Positions 39,288-48,131 of a DNA stretch of 64,000 bases are shown here, piece after piece. Under the pieces are notes generated by a model. That model searched no databases. It saw nothing but the letters and a program-made list of their open reading frames with translations, and was not told the origin of the DNA. Numbering within the stretch: position 1 is the first letter of the stretch; each line of letters begins with the position of its first letter. Both the position numbers and the translations under genes were made by a program. The stretch is from contig JAEEZX010000064.1 in assembly GCA_016292045.1 (NCBI GenBank), positions 1-64,000 on the forward strand, written 5' to 3'. Origin of the DNA: Bacteroidaceae bacterium (GTDB lineage Bacteria; Bacteroidota; Bacteroidia; Bacteroidales; Bacteroidaceae).

Positions 39288-40529
39288 TGCCAGTGCAGCC
39301 AGTTCCGCGCCGCTCACGATTTCCGGTTCTCCGTAGAAGGCCAGGCGAGCGCCGACGCTCGTGACCGAGACCGAGAAAGCGTAGTTCGAGCGCGCGTACG
39401 AGAGACCGCATCGCGCACCGTTATCCGCGCTACCCCCGACGATCAGCAGCTGTCCTGTAGTGGCAGCATAATAGCCGTCACAATAATAGGTGCTACTACC
39501 GCCTCCGGTGACATTCTGAGCAATCATATCCCAGTTCGGGCCAAGCTCCATGCCTTTCACATAGGCACCCGAGGCAGACTGCACAGCACATACGAACTCA
39601 CGGCCTTCGGCGCTGTTGCTCACCACGTTGCCGGGATAGACGACGGCCTTACGGACATCATCATCCATATAGAAGCGGATGCCGGGACGGAACTCCCACA
39701 GCTTGCCCCACAGGTCCTCGAAGCCGAAGAGCTTCACAGGGTACTGGTCGCCGATGGTGGCGTCAGTGTAGTACACCTTGCCGCTACCGTCACCCAGTGA
39801 CTTCAGCAAGCCCATGGGAACGTCTCTTGCAGCCTCCCAAGAAGATGTCTGGAAACCTGCGCCGATGGTGGTCTGTGAATCAAGGTTGCCATAGCGGGCC
39901 TGATACAGGGCGTTAATCAGGCAGTGGAATTGGTAGTTAGCCAAACCCCACTGAGAGCCGAGCAGCTGTGCAGCAGCCCAGAACTGGCTCATGGTCTGCG
40001 AGTGCTTCGGGGCCTTGTCGGGACGGCTGTGTGCCTTGTTGTTGGTGTCATACCAAATCTTGTAAGCACCTACCCAGTGAGGGCTGTCGAAGACCTTGCC
40101 GCCGTCGATAGGCACGGTGCCGCCGAAGTTCATGGTCTTTCCCTCGGCCTTGAAATGGCAGTCGGGAACATGAACCATCGTCTCCGTAGCCTGCTCCAGT
40201 GCTGTCGTGAACGCCGTGCCGTCGGCAAACTTAGTCCAGTCGGAGCCGTTGAGCTTGGCAGCATATACCTTGCCGTCCTTCAACAGGAAAGCGTAGCCGC
40301 CCATCTGTGCCTGATACAGCTCAGCAGCACCACGGTTGTTTACGGCAAAGGCCGGGCTGCTGTTTCCTTCGAGCGTGAAGTTCGAGGCGAGAGCACCGAT
40401 GACGGTAGAGGGAACAGAGGCGTTGCCGACCTCTTCAGGAGTGGCCTCGTAGAGGTCACTGTTGCTGGTGATGCAAAGCACCTTGGCGATACCTTCACCA
40501 GACGCGAGTGTTGTCTTAGCTTTTTTCAT
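39279..40529 (-). CDS. DGR target protein 1, C-type-lectin-like receptor-binding protein
   Basis: A 416-residue protein in the virion operon. The body shows the formylglycine-generating/C-type-lectin plan of DGR targets: ELWEFRPGIRF, PMGLLKSLGDGSG, and the C-terminal VGGSADNGARCGLSYARSNYAFS...GARLAFYGE. The variable residues (Ile, Ser, Asp, Arg, Val and others in place of template Asn) lie in a cluster ideal for a ligand-binding face. No signal peptide, as expected for a virion part. Likely the tail-tip adhesin, with the host receptor changing as VR1 is rewritten. Constant residues RCGLSYA and GARLAFY frame the site. Confidence 0.9.
   Translation of the reverse strand: MKKAKTTLASGEGIAKVLCITSNSDLYEATPEEVGNASVPSTVIGALASNFTLEGNSSPAFAVNNRGAAELYQAQMGGYAFLLKDGKVYAAKLNGSDWTKFADGTAFTTALEQATETMVHVPDCHFKAEGKTMNFGGTVPIDGGKVFDSPHWVGAYKIWYDTNNKAHSRPDKAPKHSQTMSQFWAAAQLLGSQWGLANYQFHCLINALYQARYGNLDSQTTIGAGFQTSSWEAARDVPMGLLKSLGDGSGKVYYTDATIGDQYPVKLFGFEDLWGKLWEFRPGIRFYMDDDVRKAVVYPGNVVSNSAEGREFVCAVQSASGAYVKGMELGPNWDMIAQNVTGGGSSTYYCDGYYAATTGQLLIVGGSADNGARCGLSYARSNYAFSVSVTSVGARLAFYGEPEIVSGAELAALASA
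39333..39451 (-). repeat. DGR variable repeat 1 (VR1)
   Basis: 119 bp, gap-free to TR; 17 mismatches, all at template adenines. It forms the last part of the target 1 gene (ends 55 bases before the stop). The 3' end CTGGCCTTCTACG differs from TR at four adenines, yet equals VR2 there, so it is the likely fixed IMH (homing) segment. Confidence 0.94.
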
Positions 40530-40557
40530 CTTTTCTGATATTAAAAGGGTGAATTGA

Positions 40558-41781
40558 TTACGTGCGGATAGCCATTGTCTGGTTATTGCTCATTTGGAAA
40601 ATCTCTCCGCTGGGGTCGGCGATGATGTCATAGACCTCACGCATGGCTACGTTTGGGTCAACGATATACTTCTTGCCCGACGTGTTGAAGAGGTAGGCTT
40701 GCGGCACATCGACCTGCAATCCCCATGCTCTGAGACTACGGGGAGCGTTCTGTGTGCCTTGCTCACGGACGCACCAGTTTGTCAGCAGCCAGTGGCGTTT
40801 CTGTGCCTCCGTCATATCGTCATGCTTGGCGACATGGACGAACAGGCCAAAGGTCATGCTCACCGTCTCCTTGAAAACCTTGTCACCGCCATAGCTGAAC
40901 ACCACAGGCTGAATCTTTGGGAAACGCCATGCGATGGAAGCCGTGGCGATGTTCGGAATGTCAGGTGCCACCGTTGACGTGCCGCTGCCGACACCGATAC
41001 GCGCCCTGACAAGGATATTGGCGATAAAGTCCACGTCAATAGACAGGATGGAGGTGTTCTTTCCGCTGACATACCAAAGGCAGTCATCGGTGATCGTCTG
41101 CCATGTGCTGCCGTTATTCAGAGAGTAGTCCCAGAACCACGCCACATCACTTGTCTTATCCACGCTGCCATGCCTTGCCTCTGCCTCGAAGGTGTAGATG
41201 GTGGTGGCAGCAGACAGCGGGTAGTGCTTGCGGGTACGGTCACAGAGGATGCTGATATTCCACTGCTCGTCGGCCTGTAGGATGCCTGCGAGCGGGAGGG
41301 TGTCAGAGAGCACTATCTGCCCGTTGGTGCGCGGGTCGGTGAATCGTGCCTCGCAGTAGATGGTGACACCGTTCAAGTGCGTGAAGTTCTTCCTCACATA
41401 GAGGTCACGGCCAACGACGTAGTAGTCATCTGTAGTGTCGGTAGACACCACCTGTGTGCCGTTGGTCTGAGTGTCAGCAGCGGTAGCCGCCGTGTTGTCC
41501 TTCACGAACCAGTACACTTGCGGAACGAGCGTACTTGCGTCAAACGAATCGTCAGGGTCATGGATTTCGTAGTCAGCACGGAGGCGTAGCGGTCCGTCGG
41601 TCTGTGTACCGTTGCCATCCACCACCAAAGCGTGCGTGTGGTCAGGAATCCACTCCTGCGATGTCTGACGGTAGAACTGCGTCGTGCTCAGTCCACCCAA
41701 CACCTTGATTTTCATCTGCGTGTTGAGCGGTCTGAACACGGTAGTCACCGCAAACGGCTGGGAGTTGTTCAGTTGTCTCAT
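40558..41781 (-). CDS. Virion structural protein upstream of DGR target 1 (407 aa)
   Basis: A beta-rich, Cys-poor protein starting MRQLNNSQPFAVTTVFRPLNTQMK, with TQFYRQTSQEWIPDHTHALVVD and a Thr/Asn-rich middle. Its start overlaps the stop of the previous gene (TAATG). The text around VYCEARFTDPRTNGQIVLSDTLPLAG looks like Ig-like or fibre strands. Likely carries or supports the DGR adhesin. Not recognised by family. Confidence 0.6.
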   Translation of the reverse strand: MRQLNNSQPFAVTTVFRPLNTQMKIKVLGGLSTTQFYRQTSQEWIPDHTHALVVDGNGTQTDGPLRLRADYEIHDPDDSFDASTLVPQVYWFVKDNTAATAADTQTNGTQVVSTDTTDDYYVVGRDLYVRKNFTHLNGVTIYCEARFTDPRTNGQIVLSDTLPLAGILQADEQWNISILCDRTRKHYPLSAATTIYTFEAEARHGSVDKTSDVAWFWDYSLNNGSTWQTITDDCLWYVSGKNTSILSIDVDFIANILVRARIGVGSGTSTVAPDIPNIATASIAWRFPKIQPVVFSYGGDKVFKETVSMTFGLFVHVAKHDDMTEAQKRHWLLTNWCVREQGTQNAPRSLRAWGLQVDVPQAYLFNTSGKKYIVDPNVAMREVYDIIADPSGEIFQMSNNQTMAIRT

Positions 41782-42149
41782 TATTCACCTACGTTTTTAG
41801 GAATTGCCAGTACGTCGGAATCCAGGAGTGCGTCAAGCACATACTCCACAATCTTTGCCGGAGTGATGGAGCAAGCCTGTCCGTTGGTGTCGATGGCCAT
41901 GAGCCGTGCCACTACAGCACCGTTGTTGACCTCCGGCGACTCATTAGAGGTAGCGGCCTCGATGGCAGCGGCAGCATCGAAATACTTCTGCCACCAAGCG
42001 GTATCGGTGACAGGATGACCGAGGTTGTTAGGCTTCTTGCTCTGATAGACGCTGACACCGCTCTGCACCTGGTCGAGCACATCATAATTGTAAGTGGGGT
42101 CATACTCGCCCTTGCTGAAGGGGAGGATGCGGGCTACGTTTTTCTTCAT
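41781..42149 (-). CDS. Virion protein with CBM5/12-like segment (122 aa)
   Basis: Start MKKNVARILPFSKGEYDPTYNYDV at 42149, since the longer frame overlaps the upstream gene. FSKGEYDPTYNYDVLDQVQSGVSVYQSKKPNNLGHP-like text and AWWQKYFDAAAAIEAA match the short carbohydrate-binding/collar modules often found in phage fibres, where a Trp-rich 'YNxGDxVxYNGxxY' pattern is typical. It is joined to the next gene by a TAATG overlap. Likely a small fibre or adaptor protein. Confidence 0.6.
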   Translation of the reverse strand: MKKNVARILPFSKGEYDPTYNYDVLDQVQSGVSVYQSKKPNNLGHPVTDTAWWQKYFDAAAAIEAATSNESPEVNNGAVVARLMAIDTNGQACSITPAKIVEYVLDALLDSDVLAIPKNVGE

Positions 42150-42162
42150 ATCTTTGTCGTTT

Positions 42163-42648
42163 TTAACTGTTAGGTTCAAAAGTCAGATAGCCACTCTCGT
42201 AGTCCACGCCGAAGTTACCGCTGCTGATACCTTCCTGCTCCAAGTAGCCAGTATCGAAATTCGTTGACAGCACCAGCGGCTCATTGCCTTCTTCGAGGTC
42301 ATCAAGACGGCCATCGAGGGAGGTCAGCGTCTCGTCGATGCTCTGCAGCGTAGCATCAAGAGCCGCCTTGCCGGGCATAACGATGTCATCATACTGCGCC
42401 GACTGAGGACTGGCGAAGCACTTGATACGGAACTGCTGCCCTTCTGTGCAGTCAGGCAGGATAACGGTGGCTGTCGTCTCTACCACCACGTCCTTATACT
42501 TGCCCCAAGGCAGTGAGGAACTGAGGCGGGTCTCCACCACGGCAGGATAACGGCCAGCAACGGCAAAGAGCAGCTGGACGTTCACGTTGCCGTTGAACAC
42601 GTCCGAGATATAAATGCCGTCTTGTTGAGTGAATGTTAAGTTTGTCAT
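42163..42648 (-). CDS. Virion-associated protein (161 aa)
   Basis: A beta-rich protein (VQLLFAVAGRYPAVVETRLSSSLPWG), then an acidic coiled-coil patch (LDATLQSIDETLTSLDGRLDDLEEGNEPLV), ending in a short beta part. The coil suggests a trimeric fibre shaft or joint. Between two tail genes. Not recognised. Confidence 0.6.
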   Translation of the reverse strand: MTNLTFTQQDGIYISDVFNGNVNVQLLFAVAGRYPAVVETRLSSSLPWGKYKDVVVETTATVILPDCTEGQQFRIKCFASPQSAQYDDIVMPGKAALDATLQSIDETLTSLDGRLDDLEEGNEPLVLSTNFDTGYLEQEGISSGNFGVDYESGYLTFEPNS

Positions 42649-42664
42649 ATCTTCTGGGTTTTGG

Positions 42665-44896
42665 TTACATCGTAATGATATTCGGAATCTCCAGCCCGTC
42701 GTAGTGGGCGGTAATGACGAAGTTCACCATCGGCCCGCTGCCCCATGTAGGAGGCATATCGTCATTGGTGATGCGGATAGTGCGGGTCATCGGCGTTGAC
42801 GGCCAGTGAGCGGATGGCCACCCCTGATCGGCCTGTTTGTCAGCAGCCGTGCGGGTGTCCGTCTGCTCCCCGTAGTTGCCTGTATAGCGTGACCAGACCC
42901 AATCACTCGCCTGTAGGCTATCGGTGATGTCATAGTTGCCGCACAGCAGGCGGGGCTCAAGAAAGAGGTTGACGTAGCTCGGGTGCTGCTGGGCGTTGTA
43001 TATCCGCTGGCCACTCTCGTTGTAGAAGCGTATCTCCAAGTCATTGACACCGTACACCATACCCCACACATTAGAGAGTGGGTGTGGCTCGTCACCTGTG
43101 CTGGTAACCACCTTCAAGTACCACTTACAGCCGCCGTAGGTGACTGTCGGATAGCTTCGCGCTGTTCGGGTGTAGGTCGTCAGTTCGTCCCAAGGGCCTT
43201 TGAAATCCTCCACGGCGTAAGCCCGTGTCAGCACAAAAGAGGCTGAGGTTGTGTAGGTGTCGGAGTTTCCCTGCGCATTAGTCACCTCGCGGCTGGCAGC
43301 AACGATAAACACCGCTCCTGTCTCGGGAATATCGGCAAAGGTGAAGTTGAGGGCAGAGGGGATGCCGTCAGGATAGGCCGTAGCCTTCGCCGCGTTCCAG
43401 GCAGCATCGGCCTGTGCGTTACCCGTCTGCCGTGTGATGCTCAGCGTGTAGCCACTGCTGATAATCGTTCCCTCGATGTCTTTCAGCACAAAGTCAGCCC
43501 GCAGCGTCTCACCATCGGCAACGGTGCCGTCGGCGCGTGACAGCCGTATCTCCAGCCTGTCAGAGAAGCGGGTGAACTGGTCAAGGATGCCGTAGATATG
43601 CGCATCCTTCGTGATGAAGCCCTCACCTTGGAACTCCTTGCGGTAGATGACCTGATTGTTCGCGTCCAGCTCCATCATCGTGAAGCCCGTGAGGTCGCCC
43701 CATGCGCCCATGAGGTTGTGATCCTCCCACTCCCATGTGTTCACGCCCTCATAGCGGGCCATGTAGGAGGTGGTGTAGATGAAGAACTTCTGACGCTCTG
43801 GCTTCGTGCCGTCGAAGGAGCCGCTGACAGACAGCACACTCCACTGCTCGGGATATGGCGACCATCGCTCAGGGTCAGCACTGAACTGTCTCAGCTGCAC
43901 GGTGACAAGGCCATTGGCAAGAATCCTGTCATCTGGCTTGGCCACATAGCCTGCATCCCTTGCGATGTAGTACGTCACATCATCAATGACACGCTCCACG
44001 ATGTCGCCGACGGTCAGCACACGGCAGTAGATAGACTGGAAGCCTGCCCGCTGAATGTTTCCGTGACGGTCGTCGCTGTTGGCAACGGCATTCTTCGTGC
44101 CGTCCATATTGTGCCAGAAGCCACGGAGAATGTCGCCGGGAACAAACTCACCAGGCTCTCCGTTATTCAGGTCAAGGACAAACGTACTGGTGTGGTTCGT
44201 GGTGTCTGTGCTGATAATCTCCTTCACCCGACCCTTGCCAGCAGAATCCCATCGTGTGCCTGCCAGCACCTCGATAGAGTTATACTTGATGGTAGGCACC
44301 ATCAGCGACTCGGACAGCTCCAGTGAGCGGGCGATGATACTGCCATCAGGGAGCACCCTAACGCCCTGCCGCGAGCCGATGCCTACCACAGCATCCTTCT
44401 CGAAGTCGCCTACGGTGGTCGTGCTTTTCAGCACTGTCTCACCCTCCACATACGCCGTACTCCTGACATTGACGCAATTCAGGTCAGCATTACCTTCCTC
44501 GTCGATACCAAACAGACCCTTCGCCTTTATCCAAAAGCCTTTGAGTAAGCCGAGATAACCTTTGGCCGTATCGTCCTTATCCTTTCTCAGCCAGCGGTCG
44601 TATGCAGGGGAGTTGGTGGTGACGTCGGTGGCCTTGTCAGCGAGCTTCGCATACTCACTCTCCTTCGCCTTGTCAACGTTCTTAGCCTTGTCAGCTTCTT
44701 TGGCATGGTCAGCCTCCTTCGCGTGGTCGGCCTCAGTAGTATGGGTGACATTGGTCGTGGTGCCGCCCGTGCTGCCATTACCGACGCCGCCTTTCTGCAG
44801 CTCCATGACAGCACGCACAAGCTGATTCCACTTCTCGGAAGAGGTTCTTCCGAAAGCGTCCAGTCCGGCGTTGAGCAGTCCACGTAAGTCTATCAT
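42665..44896 (-). CDS. Tail fibre/tail-tip protein (743 aa)
   Basis: N-terminal head (MIDLRGLLNAGLDAFGRT) and a striking repeated heptad-like run with ADHAKEADHAKEADKAKN near 60-95, a trimeric coiled coil. Then a fibre-type motif WLRKDKDDTAKGYLGLLKGFWIKAKGLFGIDEEGNADLNCVNVRS resembling fibre knob leaders, and a long beta-rich body (EGTIISSGYTLSITRQ, WVWSRYTGNYGEQTD). Likely an adsorption fibre. The N-terminal part would attach to the tail. Confidence 0.7.
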   Translation of the reverse strand: MIDLRGLLNAGLDAFGRTSSEKWNQLVRAVMELQKGGVGNGSTGGTTTNVTHTTEADHAKEADHAKEADKAKNVDKAKESEYAKLADKATDVTTNSPAYDRWLRKDKDDTAKGYLGLLKGFWIKAKGLFGIDEEGNADLNCVNVRSTAYVEGETVLKSTTTVGDFEKDAVVGIGSRQGVRVLPDGSIIARSLELSESLMVPTIKYNSIEVLAGTRWDSAGKGRVKEIISTDTTNHTSTFVLDLNNGEPGEFVPGDILRGFWHNMDGTKNAVANSDDRHGNIQRAGFQSIYCRVLTVGDIVERVIDDVTYYIARDAGYVAKPDDRILANGLVTVQLRQFSADPERWSPYPEQWSVLSVSGSFDGTKPERQKFFIYTTSYMARYEGVNTWEWEDHNLMGAWGDLTGFTMMELDANNQVIYRKEFQGEGFITKDAHIYGILDQFTRFSDRLEIRLSRADGTVADGETLRADFVLKDIEGTIISSGYTLSITRQTGNAQADAAWNAAKATAYPDGIPSALNFTFADIPETGAVFIVAASREVTNAQGNSDTYTTSASFVLTRAYAVEDFKGPWDELTTYTRTARSYPTVTYGGCKWYLKVVTSTGDEPHPLSNVWGMVYGVNDLEIRFYNESGQRIYNAQQHPSYVNLFLEPRLLCGNYDITDSLQASDWVWSRYTGNYGEQTDTRTAADKQADQGWPSAHWPSTPMTRTIRITNDDMPPTWGSGPMVNFVITAHYDGLEIPNIITM

Positions 44897-44899
44897 ACC

Positions 44900-45436
44900 T
44901 TATCCTATTTTTCTGATGACGATGCCACCGATGGAGGCGGCAGGCTTGCCGACCCGCTTGATAAGCCCTTTCTCCTTGCAGTAGGCCACGCAGTCCTTCA
45001 AGTAGCTGTTGGCCACCTCCAGCGTATTGTTGTATGCGTCCGACCGCTCCTTGGAAGAGAGGCGGTCTGAGTAGTCGCCGCTTTTCACCACAGAGCCATA
45101 GCGTGTGCTCTCCACGTCGCCGACCATGAGGTTCTGAGCATAGACGAAATAGGAGATGGCCACCTTCAGGCCCATGAAGCTACGGATGCTCTCGCCGTCG
45201 CACCCCTCATTGATGACATAGGAGCCACCATCAAGGAGCATGGTCTTCACCTCGTCGCGCTGCTCAACTGCTTTATCCTGTTCGGCAAGCAGCCCTATAA
45301 ACAATTCATCACCGAGAATGGGCTTTATATGTAATTGCTCGGCTTCGGTGATGAACGCTGTGAGTTTGTCGTCGGCAACCTTGCCGATGGGTCTTCCGAG
45401 CTTTCGTAGCTCTTCCGTAGTCAGTAGGTGTTTCAT
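44900..45436 (-). CDS. Head-completion/adaptor protein (DUF6712-like)
   Basis: A 178-residue helical protein. KHLLTTEELRKLGRPI opening, AEQLHIKPILGDELFIGLLA, and FMGLKVAISYFVYAQNLMVGDVESTRYGSVVK. This matches the Bacteroidetes-specific DUF6712 pattern, which stands in for gp6/HK97-type head-tail connector proteins. Right next to the portal, coupled by ATGA (45433-45436). Confidence 0.65.
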   Translation of the reverse strand: MKHLLTTEELRKLGRPIGKVADDKLTAFITEAEQLHIKPILGDELFIGLLAEQDKAVEQRDEVKTMLLDGGSYVINEGCDGESIRSFMGLKVAISYFVYAQNLMVGDVESTRYGSVVKSGDYSDRLSSKERSDAYNNTLEVANSYLKDCVAYCKEKGLIKRVGKPAASIGGIVIRKIG

Positions 45437-46605
45437 TTCGTTTCCTTATTGCTTACATATACCAGTGGTTGCACTTCATAGTCATTCGTCGGGTTAGCCA
45501 GCTCATACCAGTAGTCAAAGACACGCTTCAGCGCACGGCTGATGGCACGTCTCTCTTTGCTGACATAGCTGTTGTAGTATTCGTATGCGTCAGAGAGAAT
45601 GTCGCTGCTGAAGCCGAGGCTACCGAAACGGATTCTGTACCACGGCTCCTGACCAAATGCAGCATAGATACGGCTGGTGACGCTCTCCTCGGTGGACTTG
45701 AAGCTGCCGTCAAAGTTGGTGGCTTGGAAGCGCACAAACTTAGGCTCGTCCTCGTCACTCTCTACCGTCACGTCCATGATGGCACAGGCATTCTCGTCGC
45801 CCTGGAACACGTTCAGACTCTCGCTGACATCACTTTCATCTTTCTTCTCCAGCTGCTTGCCAGTCTCAGGGTCGATGCCTAACGTCTGACCCTTCTTGTG
45901 TACGAGCATACCAGCAGTGAGGAAGTTGTTTCGGGTGTTACGGTACTTCACATTGTCGAGACCTTCATCCGTAGAAAGCGCCGTCACCACCTTGTCATAG
46001 ATAGGTACAGGGTAGTCCCACTTTCCATCCATGGAGAACCACAGAATCTGTCCGCGGTAGTTCTCGATACCACCGCTGGCCACTATCTGCGCCATGACCA
46101 CCTCCTTGCGGGGGTTGAAGGTGAAGATTTTCTTCAAATTGCTCTTGCTCACCTCGATCTTCTTTCCCTTGCGTGTCTTCTTACCGCTCCAGTCAGGGTG
46201 AATAAGGATATGCACGACCTTACCATCCACAGACTCCTCTTCGAGCCTGCACTGCATGAAAGGAACATGATGCAGCTCCACAATCTCGCACATCATGTTA
46301 TAGTTGACGTGGAGAGCGAAGCCGTGGAACAGCGCCATGTCCTGTGCAATCAGGTGGTAGATGTCATCTACCGTCTGGCCCTGTCTGTTACACTCATATT
46401 CAGAGAAATCGGTATTGTTCAGCCCATTACCCTCTATGAACGTCTGGAAACGCTCAAGGCAAGTGCCACCGTTTGCGCTGCTACGGATAAGGTCATACAT
46501 TCGCTGGGGGTAGAGGTTATCTTTTCCATAGCTCTGTATGCCGAGGTTACTCTGATAGCTGCTCTCAAAACGTTTCTGTGAGCGTTTTACATTGTTTATA
46601 TTCAT
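45433..46605 (-). CDS. Portal protein
   Basis: A 390-residue protein starting MNINNVKRSQKRFESSYQSN, with YGKDNLYPQRMYDLIRSS, IEGNGLNN (the typical FVxGxG-like step), GFALHVNYN, and a C-terminal VTSRIYAAFGQEPWYRIRFGSLGFSSDILSDAYEYYN segment resembling portal clip/wing helices. Portals form the ring through which DNA enters and leaves the head. Place next to the head-completion gene supports it. This compact portal form is common in Bacteroidetes prophages. Confidence 0.75.
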   Translation of the reverse strand: MNINNVKRSQKRFESSYQSNLGIQSYGKDNLYPQRMYDLIRSSANGGTCLERFQTFIEGNGLNNTDFSEYECNRQGQTVDDIYHLIAQDMALFHGFALHVNYNMMCEIVELHHVPFMQCRLEEESVDGKVVHILIHPDWSGKKTRKGKKIEVSKSNLKKIFTFNPRKEVVMAQIVASGGIENYRGQILWFSMDGKWDYPVPIYDKVVTALSTDEGLDNVKYRNTRNNFLTAGMLVHKKGQTLGIDPETGKQLEKKDESDVSESLNVFQGDENACAIMDVTVESDEDEPKFVRFQATNFDGSFKSTEESVTSRIYAAFGQEPWYRIRFGSLGFSSDILSDAYEYYNSYVSKERRAISRALKRVFDYWYELANPTNDYEVQPLVYVSNKETK

Positions 46606-46662
46606 AGGGGATAATGGGCTGAACGATAATAACGGGAAATGTGATAGTGAGAAGGGGAGGGC

Positions 46663-47451
46663 TTACTTGCCCTCCTCTGTAGAAGTCTCAGCAGTAGGGG
46701 CCTCCTTGGGTGCTTCGTCCTTCGGGGCTTCCTTCGTACCCTTGCCAGCCTTTGCTTTCAGGGCTTTCTCCAAAGCTGCGGTGAGGCGTTCCACCTCGGC
46801 CTTCAGCTCGTCATTCTCCTTGTGCAGGGCCTTGACCTCGGCTTGTGCCTCGTCCTTGCCCTTCTCCACCGTGTCAGTGGCAGCGACAACCTCCTTGCGG
46901 AGAGCGTCGGCCTCGTCCTTGGCGGCTTCAAGGTCAGCTTTCATGGTGTTCACCTGCTCGGTCAGGGCGGTGATTTCACCATCCTTACCCTCTGCCTCGG
47001 CAGTCAGCTTCTCGACCTCGGCCTTCAGCTCGTCATAGGTGGGAACGCTTACCGTACCTTCCTTGCGGGCCTTCACGCGGCTCTCCCAATCGGTGGGATA
47101 GACCTCGAACATACTGATGTGCTGAGGGAACTTAGCGAGATAACGCTCTGCCACCTCGTCGGGGCAGTTGTTCAGCGCATAGAACTTGTTCTTTCCCGGC
47201 TCCTGTAAGACGATGCCGGGCTTCAATACATAATTAGCTTTCTTTGGCATTGCTCCTAATTGTTTAAGTTTAAGCATTGTCTCGATGTAGGCATCACGCC
47301 AGCAATCCCTACACCCAGTGTTTCTTACCCTCTTTCCGCAAACTTCGGAATAGAGCTGTTCGATAATCGCTTGGTCGGAAGATGAGAAGCCGGAGTCGTA
47401 CCGACTTCTCATTTCCTCAAGCGTTCTTAGAGTCTCCTGATAGCTTGCCAT
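46663..47451 (-). CDS. Virion-region protein with C-terminal coiled coil (262 aa)
   Basis: N-terminal helices with DNTGCRDCWRDA-type Cys text (CGKRVRNTGCRDCWRDA) resembling a small Bacteroidetes phage DUF of the 'TGCxxCxxDA' kind, then an alpha/beta middle (YVLKPGIVLQEPG), and a long acidic/basic coiled coil (AEVEKLTAEAEGKDGEITAL... to AKAGKGTKEAPKDEAP). The charged tail suggests a scaffold-like or decoration role. Not recognised. Confidence 0.6.
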   Translation of the reverse strand: MASYQETLRTLEEMRSRYDSGFSSSDQAIIEQLYSEVCGKRVRNTGCRDCWRDAYIETMLKLKQLGAMPKKANYVLKPGIVLQEPGKNKFYALNNCPDEVAERYLAKFPQHISMFEVYPTDWESRVKARKEGTVSVPTYDELKAEVEKLTAEAEGKDGEITALTEQVNTMKADLEAAKDEADALRKEVVAATDTVEKGKDEAQAEVKALHKENDELKAEVERLTAALEKALKAKAGKGTKEAPKDEAPKEAPTAETSTEEGK

Positions 47452-47454
47452 AGT

Positions 47455-48054
47455 TTACTGATTGGCAGTAGCAGTCAGGAGCGATTCGAGAGCGGTGCGC
47501 GAGGCGGCGATGCTCGTGTTGTAGTAGAAGATACCACTCGACGGGGCATTTGCCTCCTGCAGGGTCACGGCCCAGCCGCCATCCGTCTCCTCCGAATACT
47601 TCTCGTTGGTAATCTCGGTGGCGGTGAGACCAGTCTCCAGACCGAAAATCTCAAAGGTATTCTTCTTGTCAGTACCCTGGAACTTGTTCTCCAAGATGAC
47701 GACGTAGCGGCCATTGGCCAGCGGGTCGATGATGTTCTTCGCAACATCGGGGCCGCTGTTCAACACCACAAGCGAAACCGTCTTGTTGAACTTGTTACGA
47801 TAGGTAGAAGTGGCAAGAGCCGTCTGCGTACCCGTGAAGGGCGTGCTGCCAGGAACAACGACCTTGTAAGCCTTCTTACCGCCAGTGAGCAACGTCAGTG
47901 CGGACACGACGTTATCAGTCTTGGTGAGGGCGTCCCAGTCGATGTCATCGAAGTTCATAATGTAACCAGTATTCTTCATACCGGGTACTTGCGGGTTAGC
48001 GCAAGAGCCGCCGATGTCCTGAGCCAGTTTGAAATCACATAATTCTGCAGGCAT
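47455..48054 (-). CDS. Minor virion protein (199 aa)
   Basis: A beta-rich protein starting MPAELCDFKLAQDIGGSCANPQVPG, with NDDIDWDALTKT-like text and VVVPGSTPFTGTQTALATSTYRNKFNKTVSLVVLNSGPDV. Pattern and place just after the capsid suit a decoration, head-tail connector or tail-tube-like protein. I cannot choose between these. Confidence 0.6.
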   Translation of the reverse strand: MPAELCDFKLAQDIGGSCANPQVPGMKNTGYIMNFDDIDWDALTKTDNVVSALTLLTGGKKAYKVVVPGSTPFTGTQTALATSTYRNKFNKTVSLVVLNSGPDVAKNIIDPLANGRYVVILENKFQGTDKKNTFEIFGLETGLTATEITNEKYSEETDGGWAVTLQEANAPSSGIFYYNTSIAASRTALESLLTATANQ

Positions 48055-48131
48055 AGTCTTTACGTTTTAAGAGTTAGGAATGTGGGCGCAGCGACCGAAT
48101 TTTTACGTCCCGACACCGCGCCCGTTTTCGT

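Noticed and set aside
39000..39800. Plus-strand frames across the DGR (38350-39060, 39000-39800)
   Set aside because: They run antisense through the template repeat and VR1, and lack any recognisable protein pattern.
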